From JAWLFI01 sp041685645 (lineage in GTDB: Bacteria; Bacteroidota; Bacteroidia; Chitinophagales; Saprospiraceae): a stretch of 12,904 nt of DNA. Position numbers and translations under genes: made by a program. Below are positions 6,966 through 12,904 of the stretch, in pieces. The stretch spans positions 1 through 12,904 of the forward strand of contig JAWLFI010000065.1 of assembly GCA_041685645.1 (NCBI GenBank). The letters run 5' to 3'. Position 1 is the stretch's first letter. Each line of letters starts with the position of its first letter. Under the pieces are notes generated by a model. It was not told the origin of the DNA, ran no database searches, and saw only the letters and a list, made by a program, of their open reading frames with translations.

Positions 6966-8588
6966 ATGAGAATTATATCAAGCCTATTCATAATACTAGC
7001 TGTGAGTCTTTTTATCAGCTGCCAGGATGAAAATGCAGAGTTCGGTGATGTCACACCACCGGAAAATCTCGAGATTCAAGCAAATATCGTAAATGCTACG
7101 GATGATGAACCCTTTGGCGATGGAAGCGGGCAGGTAGAGTTTACAGCTACTGCATCCAACGCCATTAGTTTCATTTTCGACTTAGGCGATAATGTAAAAA
7201 AGACAGCCCCTGGCGGACAAATCGATCATACCTATGGAAAAGTGGGGGTCAACGATTACAATGTGACGGTTGTCGCCACCGGTCGCGGTGGAATTACAAC
7301 CACAGAAACCATTGAAATTAGTGTCTTAAGTACCTTTAGTGATCCGGAAACCAAAGCCTTTCTCACCGGCGGCTCGGAAAAAGTATGGCGAGTAGCTGTA
7401 AATGAACCCGGTCACCTCGGTGTTGGGCCACTAGATTCTTATGATCCAGAATTCTTCTCCGCCACTCCAGGCTTACTTGCTGAATGCTTTTACAATGATG
7501 AAATCACCATTGCAGAAAACGCAAATGGAAACATCTCTTTTTTACACGACAACAAGGGAGAAACTTTCTTCAATGCAGAGTTTACTCCCATCGCAGGTGG
7601 AGATGGCTCCGAAGACCAGTGTTTACCATTTTCAACAGAAGGGCAAAAAACCTTAAGCCTTGGAAATTCTACTTTCGACACACCAGAAGAACTCACTACT
7701 GGAACTCAGTTTATCATTTCTGATGATGGCTTTATGAGCTACTTTATTAATACAAGTACATATGAAATTTTAGAAATCTCGGACAACTATATGCATGTTC
7801 GCGCTATATCGGGATCATCGGGAAACCCACTCGCATGGTACATGAAATTTACAACAAATGATGGAGGGGGTTCTGGTGGAGAAGAATTGGAGACTGAGTT
7901 CACAGACCTTATTTGGTCCGAAGAATTTGAGCAGGCCGGCAGACCCAATTCAGATATATGGAATTTTGAGATTGGCAACGGAGATAACGGTTGGGGAAAT
8001 CGCGAACTGCAGTTCTATACAGAGGAAAACGTTTCCATCATTGATGATGTAATGAAAATCAACTTGAAAGCGGAAGAGCGATCTGGCTTTGATTACACTT
8101 CTTCGAGACTCAACACCTTGGATAAGTTTGACTTTCAGTATGGCCGAATAGAATTCCGTGCAAAAATACCAACAGGAGGCGGAACTTGGCCTGCTTTATG
8201 GATGATGGGAGTAGATTTCCCTACTGTCGGTTGGCCGTTCTGCGGAGAGATAGATGTGATGGAGCACAGAGGAAATCAACAGGATGTAATTCACGGTTCT
8301 CTGCACTTTCCGGGTAATTCCGGTGGCAATGCGGTAACTTCTAATATAGAAGTTGATGGTGTGTCAGATGGTTTCAAGTTGTATACTGTAGAGTGGACTG
8401 ACGAAAAGATTTTATTCGCGATTGATAATCGCGTGTACCACTCCTTCGATAATGACGGTTCCCTTCCCTATAATCAACCTTTTTTCATCATAATCAATGT
8501 GGCCATGGGGGGCACTTTCGGAGGAGATGTGGATCCTGATTTTGAACAAAGTTCTTTGGACATTGACTATATAAGAGTGTACCAATAA
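6966..8588 (+). CDS. PKD-GH16 lipoprotein, endo-beta-1,3-glucanase (laminarinase-like)
   Basis: A 540-residue enzyme expected to cut beta-1,3-glucan (laminarin) internally at the cell surface. The signal peptide ends in F-I-S-C with lipidated Cys 19, followed by Q-D-E, an export-type acidic stretch. A PKD domain spans about 32-122 (F-I-F-D-L-G-D at 69-75). Residues about 126-298 form a region I cannot assign, beginning V-W-R-V and containing G-H-L-G-V-G-P. A Gly/Ser linker (300-305) leads to the GH16 domain at about 310-540. GH16 landmarks are W-G-N-R-E-L-Q (343-349), W-P-A-L-W-M-M (408-414) and the catalytic G-E-I-D-V-M-E-H, with E428 as nucleophile, D430 and E433 as acid/base. The E-x-D-x-x-E spacing is that of laminarinase/agarase-type GH16, and the W-G-N-x-E-L-Q stretch favours laminarinase. 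The domain is complete with no missing catalytic residue. It starts 6 nt after the previous stop. Confidence 0.92.
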   Translation: MRIISSLFIILAVSLFISCQDENAEFGDVTPPENLEIQANIVNATDDEPFGDGSGQVEFTATASNAISFIFDLGDNVKKTAPGGQIDHTYGKVGVNDYNVTVVATGRGGITTTETIEISVLSTFSDPETKAFLTGGSEKVWRVAVNEPGHLGVGPLDSYDPEFFSATPGLLAECFYNDEITIAENANGNISFLHDNKGETFFNAEFTPIAGGDGSEDQCLPFSTEGQKTLSLGNSTFDTPEELTTGTQFIISDDGFMSYFINTSTYEILEISDNYMHVRAISGSSGNPLAWYMKFTTNDGGGSGGEELETEFTDLIWSEEFEQAGRPNSDIWNFEIGNGDNGWGNRELQFYTEENVSIIDDVMKINLKAEERSGFDYTSSRLNTLDKFDFQYGRIEFRAKIPTGGGTWPALWMMGVDFPTVGWPFCGEIDVMEHRGNQQDVIHGSLHFPGNSGGNAVTSNIEVDGVSDGFKLYTVEWTDEKILFAIDNRVYHSFDNDGSLPYNQPFFIIINVAMGGTFGGDVDPDFEQSSLDIDYIRVYQ

Positions 8589-8589
8589 T

Positions 8590-10929
8590 ATGAATACCTT
8601 TCACCTTTGGGTCGGAATTTTACTGCTGATTATAATCCCCGTATGTGGTGACGCTATGTCTAATTTTTATTTAAACCAAGGGGATTCAGATAGCACAAAC
8701 ACTAAAATTCTCAACCTCCTTAGCCAAATGACACTGGAAGAAAAGGTAGGACAATTAAATCAGTACAGTAATTTTGGATACACAGGCCCCTCTGATGAAG
8801 AAACAAAATCTTCTATCCGTTCAAAACACCTTAGAGAAGGACTCGTCGGAGCCGTTTTAAATGTTCATGGTGCAGAACAGGTTCGCAAACTTCAACGCGT
8901 TGCTGTTGAGGAGACCCGATTAGGTATCCCTCTACTATTTGGCTTTGATGTCATTCACGGATTCAAATCCATAAGCCCAATTCCCCTTGCGGAAGCTGCA
9001 AGTTGGGATTTGGATGCCATCCAGACTTCTGCGGCTTTGGCTGCAGAAGAAGCGACAGCAGCGGGGGTCAACTGGACCTTCGCTCCTATGGTGGATATAT
9101 CGCGGGATCCTCGTTGGGGAAGAGTAATGGAAGGTGCCGGCGAAGATCCCTTTTTAGCTAGTCAAATCGCCAAAGCCCGGGTACGTGGATTTCAGGGAGA
9201 AAATTTGTCAGATAGAAATACGATGGCAGCTTGTGCCAAACACTTTGCTGGCTATGGATTTGTAGAGGGTGGAAGAGAATATAATACAAGTGATATGGGG
9301 ACCAATACCCTGTATAACACTGTGCTTCCTCCATTCAAAGCTGCCGTTGATGCCGGCGTAAAAACTATAATGAGCGGGTTTCAGTTGCTCAATGGAGTTC
9401 CGGTTTCGGCGAGCTCCTTTCTACAAAATGAAATACTAAAAGAGGCCTGGGGCTTCGAAGGATTTGTGGTCTCGGATTGGGCCACCGTAAAAGAGCTACA
9501 AGTGCACGGGTATTCTCCGGATGAAAAGTCCTCCGCTAAAAAAGCGATTCAGGCAGGCCTGGACATGGATATGGTGTCTGGATTATTTGTAAAACACCTG
9601 CCGGAATTGGTTCGGCAAAACGCCATTGATGAAAAATTGATCGATGAGTCTGTTTTTCGCGTTCTGAAAGTGAAATTTGACTTGGGCTTATTTGATGATC
9701 CTTACGCATATTGTCATAAGCCTCGCGAGTTAGAATCCTCCCGAAATCCCCGGGCCCAAGAATATTTGCTGGATTTAGCAGAAAAGTCGGCAGTTTTACT
9801 CAAAAATGAAAATGACATTCTGCCTCTCGCCAAATCGGGACTCACCATCGCCGTAATTGGGCCGTTGGCGCAGGACAAGACCTCCCCCCTTGGGAATTGG
9901 CGTCTGGCAGCTGATAAAGGGCAGGCTATTTCTCTTTGGGAGGGACTTTCTCATTTCCCGACTGAAAACGAGATGACCCACGGAACGGGCGTACAATTAT
10001 TAGAAAAATCACCTCAGTTCTCTCAGCCGGCAGTAGTTAATTTATCTGATACTACAGGCATGGCTGAAGCTGTTAAATTAGCTAGAAATGCTGATGTGGT
10101 TCTCATGGCCCTGGGCGAGCACGGGATGATGAGTGGCGAAGGAAGAAGCAGATCATCACTGAACCTTCCCGGCCTTCAAACACAGCTTATAGAAAAAGTT
10201 TACTCGGTAAATGAAAATATTGTTCTAATTCTCCATGCGGGCCGACCTTTAATTCTCACAGATATTGAACCAAAAGTAAAAGCCATTTTAATGGCCTGGC
10301 ATCTGGGTGATAACCATGGCTCTGCTTTAGCCAATCTCATTTATGGCGATGCCAATCCCAGCGGTAAGCTTCCAATGACCTTCCCGGCCACAATGGGGCA
10401 AATCCCTGTATATTATAATCACTATTCCACTGGTCGGCCTTCTTCTCAGAATTCAGGAGATGTTTTTCATTCGCATTACAACGATGGACCCAATGATCCT
10501 CTTTTTCCTTTTGGGTTCGGATTGAGTTATACCCAATTTGAATATAGTGATATATTAGTTACTCCCCTCCCTGGGGAAGACCCCAAAGTCGAGGTCAAGG
10601 CCAATTTAAAGAATTCTGGCACGAAACCGGGCAGAGAAGTGGCACAACTATATGTCAAAACGCATTTCGGTCAAGTAGTTCAACCCGTTCGAGCATTGAA
10701 AGGATTTGAAGCAGTTGAACTCTCTCCGGAAGAAACAAAAGAAATAACGTTTACACTTTCCCCTGCGGAGCTGGGATATTTCAATGCGAAGGGTAATTGG
10801 ATTTGCGAACCCTCCACCTATACCTTTTTTATCGGCACGAATTCCAAAGCCCAATTATCAAAAACAATAGAGCTGGACTTTTCCAGTTCGAAATTTTCAC
10901 CTAATCAAACCGAAAATCATAAACGATGA
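8590..10929 (+). CDS. bglX: BglX-like GH3 beta-glucosidase
   Basis: A 779-residue exo-acting enzyme removing terminal glucose from beta-linked gluco-oligosaccharides. It has an N-terminal hydrophobic signal (about 1-22); Cys19 is preceded by P-V, not a valid lipobox, so it is probably soluble and periplasmic. The GH3 N-terminal barrel (about 45-370) includes D-V-I-H-G, S-R-D-P-R-W-G-R (171-178), K-H-F-A-G-Y-G (217-223) and the nucleophile Asp 296 in V-V-S-D-W. The GH3 C-terminal domain (about 410-650) carries the likely acid/base Glu 517 in S-G-E-G-R-S-R and ends with F-P-F-G-F-G-L-S-Y. A fibronectin-III-like domain (about 670-745) closes the protein. Motifs and length match the BglX group closely. 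It begins one nucleotide after the GH16 stop and overlaps the next gene by 4 nt, implying translational coupling. It probably finishes degradation of laminari-oligosaccharides after import by SusC. Confidence 0.94.
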   Translation: MNTFHLWVGILLLIIIPVCGDAMSNFYLNQGDSDSTNTKILNLLSQMTLEEKVGQLNQYSNFGYTGPSDEETKSSIRSKHLREGLVGAVLNVHGAEQVRKLQRVAVEETRLGIPLLFGFDVIHGFKSISPIPLAEAASWDLDAIQTSAALAAEEATAAGVNWTFAPMVDISRDPRWGRVMEGAGEDPFLASQIAKARVRGFQGENLSDRNTMAACAKHFAGYGFVEGGREYNTSDMGTNTLYNTVLPPFKAAVDAGVKTIMSGFQLLNGVPVSASSFLQNEILKEAWGFEGFVVSDWATVKELQVHGYSPDEKSSAKKAIQAGLDMDMVSGLFVKHLPELVRQNAIDEKLIDESVFRVLKVKFDLGLFDDPYAYCHKPRELESSRNPRAQEYLLDLAEKSAVLLKNENDILPLAKSGLTIAVIGPLAQDKTSPLGNWRLAADKGQAISLWEGLSHFPTENEMTHGTGVQLLEKSPQFSQPAVVNLSDTTGMAEAVKLARNADVVLMALGEHGMMSGEGRSRSSLNLPGLQTQLIEKVYSVNENIVLILHAGRPLILTDIEPKVKAILMAWHLGDNHGSALANLIYGDANPSGKLPMTFPATMGQIPVYYNHYSTGRPSSQNSGDVFHSHYNDGPNDPLFPFGFGLSYTQFEYSDILVTPLPGEDPKVEVKANLKNSGTKPGREVAQLYVKTHFGQVVQPVRALKGFEAVELSPEETKEITFTLSPAELGYFNAKGNWICEPSTYTFFIGTNSKAQLSKTIELDFSSSKFSPNQTENHKR

Positions 10930-12904
10930 AAACAGCAATTAACACTTTATGTCTCTTACTTATAGCCTTTTCCGGCTACGCTCAAAATGGGCCCATAACA
11001 TTTGAACCCGGCGGCGAGGGGGGCGACTGGTCCTGGACTATTTTCGAAAATGACACCGACCCCGAGCTGGAAATTATTCCCAATCCCGACTCCAGCGGTT
11101 TGAATACCTCGGCCACAGTCGCTCAGTTTACGGCATTAGAGTCTGGAAATCCCTGGGCGGGTTGTGAGTCCGAACAAACAGTGGACCTTGGTACTTTCGA
11201 GTGGGATTCCACCAATACCACAGTCAAAATCATGGTCTGGAAATCCGTAATAAGCGATGTCGGTATTAAATTTGACACTGAAACCGGTTGGGCAGAAGAG
11301 GAAATTAAAGTCGCCAATACTGTAGTAAATGAATGGGAGGAGTTAACTTTTGATTTCTCTGATGCCCAGAATCCACCCGCAAGTGAGGGACAATTGAGTT
11401 CCATTATAATATTTCCCGATTTTGATTTGGATGGTCGGAGTCAGGATAATATCGTGTACTTTGACAATATTACCTTTGAAGAAGGTGGAACTGGAGAGCC
11501 CTCGGATGAACCAACAGTAGCTGCCCCAAATCCCTCTGAAAATGAGGCAGATGTGCTGAGTTTATTCAGCGGCGTTTATACGGATCTCGATGTAGATACC
11601 TGGCGCACACCCTGGTCACAAGGCGATCTGGAAGATATTGAAATTGAGGGAAATGAAACGAAAAAGTACACAAACCTCGATTTAGTAGGAGTAGAAACGA
11701 CGAGCGATAATCTCGTAGATGCATCTGAAATGGCCTTTATTCATCTTGATTTATGGACGCCAAACATGGAAACTATCCGAATTAAGTTGGTCGATTTTGG
11801 TCCAGATGGTCAATTCGAAGGAGGAGACGATACAGAGCACGAGCTAATTTTTACTGACTTGCCCCAAGGTCAGTGGAATAGTTTACAATTGCCTTTGGAA
11901 GACTTTGTGGATCTGGAAAACAGAGAAAATCTCGCCCAATACATCTTTTCCGGATTACCCGCAGGCGAAGGCACTTTGTACGTAGATAATGTTTACTTCA
12001 GCCAATCGGGGGGGGGCAATCCCACTGAGGACACTGTAATAGTAGATCCTACTGCCAATTTTGTCGGTTTTGCCAATGTATTTGAAACTCCCGCCAATGG
12101 AGGAGAATTTGTATTTGGTTCCCCCTGGGGAGTCCCAGATATTAAGTCTGTCATTAATCCGGCAGAAAACAATGTCACCTTGTTTCCCAACTTCAACACC
12201 TATGGAGACAATCCCGATGATCCCTTTTGGGTGGACCAGACTACCGGATTGGGAAACAAAATTTTTGAGGGTAACACCTTTATTGAGGACTCGACATTGG
12301 TCGGCAGCAACATAACCTTCGAAGGGGAAGTTGAAAGTTTTACTTTGTCATCTGATTACGACGTTAAGGTATACATCAAAGTCTTTAACTCAGATTTTTC
12401 AGAATTGAAAGAAGTATCGCAACCCCTGACGGAAGCCGGCACCTTCTCCATAACTTTCGACAATCCAGAACCCACGGACGCAGCAGTCCAATATGGATTT
12501 TCCGTTACGGGCCTGAACGCGAATCCCGAAGATGAAGATAGCTTGGGAAATGTGGTCCTAATTGGAGAAGGGGGCGGAGGACCTGTTGATGAACCTGCAG
12601 TAGCCGCTCCAGACCCTACAGAAGATGCAGATGATGTGATTAGCCTATTTAGTGGCGTGTATCAGGACGAAGATGTTGACACCTGGCGCACCGACTGGTC
12701 ACAGGCGAATTTAGAAGATATCGAAATCGAGGGCAATCCCACGAAAAAGTACACCAATTTGGACTTTGTCGGAGTTGAGACCACTGGGGACAACTTGGTC
12801 GATGCATCAGAAATGGAGTTTTTTCACATCGATCTGTGGACACCCAATATGGATACCATACGAATCAAGTTAGTGGACTTTGGCCCCGATGGTCAGTTCG
12901 ATGG
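10926..12904 (+). CDS. Secreted multimodular glycan-binding protein or enzyme (3' end outside window)
   Basis: An open frame of 659 complete codons with no stop before the window ends. The ATG overlaps the GH3 stop as ATGA. A signal peptide (G-Y-A, cleavage after residue 19) has no lipobox, so the protein is secreted, not lipidated. Module A (about 22-186) contains N-P-D-S-S-G-L-N-T-S and ends V-Y-F-D-N-I, resembling the tandem modules of the surface lipoprotein. Module B1 (about 198-360) contains S-L-F-S-G-V-Y and D-T-W-R-T, ending Y-V-D-N-V-Y-F. Module C (about 374-547) contains G-F-A-N-V-F-E, P-W-G-V and G-L-G-N-K-I-F-E. A second B module starts at about 559 and runs off the edge. Gly-rich linkers separate the modules. 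No catalytic motif is present in the visible part. As I recall, similar strings of modules occur in Bacteroidota glucanases, often ending in a type IX secretion signal; a downstream glycoside hydrolase or sorting domain is possible but unseen. Confidence 0.85.
   Translation, partial: MKTAINTLCLLLIAFSGYAQNGPITFEPGGEGGDWSWTIFENDTDPELEIIPNPDSSGLNTSATVAQFTALESGNPWAGCESEQTVDLGTFEWDSTNTTVKIMVWKSVISDVGIKFDTETGWAEEEIKVANTVVNEWEELTFDFSDAQNPPASEGQLSSIIIFPDFDLDGRSQDNIVYFDNITFEEGGTGEPSDEPTVAAPNPSENEADVLSLFSGVYTDLDVDTWRTPWSQGDLEDIEIEGNETKKYTNLDLVGVETTSDNLVDASEMAFIHLDLWTPNMETIRIKLVDFGPDGQFEGGDDTEHELIFTDLPQGQWNSLQLPLEDFVDLENRENLAQYIFSGLPAGEGTLYVDNVYFSQSGGGNPTEDTVIVDPTANFVGFANVFETPANGGEFVFGSPWGVPDIKSVINPAENNVTLFPNFNTYGDNPDDPFWVDQTTGLGNKIFEGNTFIEDSTLVGSNITFEGEVESFTLSSDYDVKVYIKVFNSDFSELKEVSQPLTEAGTFSITFDNPEPTDAAVQYGFSVTGLNANPEDEDSLGNVVLIGEGGGGPVDEPAVAAPDPTEDADDVISLFSGVYQDEDVDTWRTDWSQANLEDIEIEGNPTKKYTNLDFVGVETTGDNLVDASEMEFFHIDLWTPNMDTIRIKLVDFGPDGQFD
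11556..11822 (+). repeat. Module B copy 1 core (repeated at 12639)
   Basis: This stretch encodes residues 211-299 of the last protein, from L-S-L-F-S-G-V-Y to D-G-Q-F-E-G. By hand alignment it matches the 12639-12904 copy without gaps, with 75 of 89 residues identical. The full module is longer, about 198-360, and its end is Y-V-D-N-V-Y-F. The offset between copies is 361 codons (1083 bp). Confidence 0.88.
12639..12904 (+). repeat. Module B copy 2 core, cut by window edge
   Basis: This stretch encodes residues 572 onward, from I-S-L-F-S-G-V-Y, and is preceded by the same V-A-A-P lead-in as copy 1. Of the first 88 codon pairs, 32 are identical, 42 differ silently and 14 change the residue (hand count; the 89th, G, is inferred from its first two bases). 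Differences cluster at positions likely to be surface loops, such as Q/T, E/L and D/P near the start. The remainder of the module lies beyond the window. Confidence 0.88.

Noticed and set aside
1..12904. CRISPR arrays, tRNA/rRNA genes, insertion sequences, phage genes
   Set aside because: No regularly spaced identical repeats, transposase-like frames, terminal inverted repeats or RNA-gene landmarks were seen; the DNA is almost entirely covered by PUL genes.

Overview
The window is most of a polysaccharide utilisation locus (PUL) from a member of the Bacteroidota, most likely a marine flavobacterium-like organism. The phylum call rests on an adjacent SusC/SusD pair, a perfect Bacteroidota-type promoter (TTTG-N19-TAnnTTTG) with no Shine-Dalgarno, and lipoprotein signals followed by acidic export-type residues (C-S-D-D, C-T-E-D, C-Q-D-E). 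The genus cannot be told from the window.

Layout, all on the + strand: (1) positions 1-132 are the last 43 codons of a regulator ending in a LuxR/GerE-type helix-turn-helix, a type often found beside Bacteroidota glycan loci. (2) Positions 133-360 are the only real non-coding gap. It holds a 16-bp perfect palindrome, a pair of 8-bp repeats spaced 21 bp apart, and the promoter. (3) From 361 to the window end there are six tightly packed genes: SusC-like transporter, SusD-like lipoprotein, a PKD-PKD surface glycan-binding lipoprotein with three tandem modules, a PKD-GH16 laminarinase-like lipoprotein, a BglX-like GH3 beta-glucosidase, and a large secreted multimodular protein cut by the window edge. 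Gaps between them are 24, 11, 6 and 1 nt, then a 4-nt ATGA overlap (24 and 11 nt depend on the internal starts chosen here). No terminator is visible after 361, so they probably form one operon that continues past the window.

The gene set fits uptake of a beta-1,3-glucan such as laminarin. The cell-surface GH16 cuts the polymer, SusD and the PKD/module lipoprotein hold glucan near the SusC channel, SusC imports oligosaccharides with TonB energy, and the GH3 enzyme releases glucose, probably in the periplasm. The last protein carries at least four beta-sandwich-like modules before the window ends. Its first module resembles the tandem modules of the surface binding protein, so the two may bind the same glycan. 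Its catalytic domain, if it has one, lies outside the window.

The overall PUL type is well known. The less described parts are the repeated binding modules (three in tandem in one protein; an A-B-C-B order in another, with the two B copies about 84% identical in protein but heavily diverged at silent sites), an unidentified domain of about 170 residues between PKD and GH16, a G9 tract inside the last gene, and the operator-like sequences ahead of susC.
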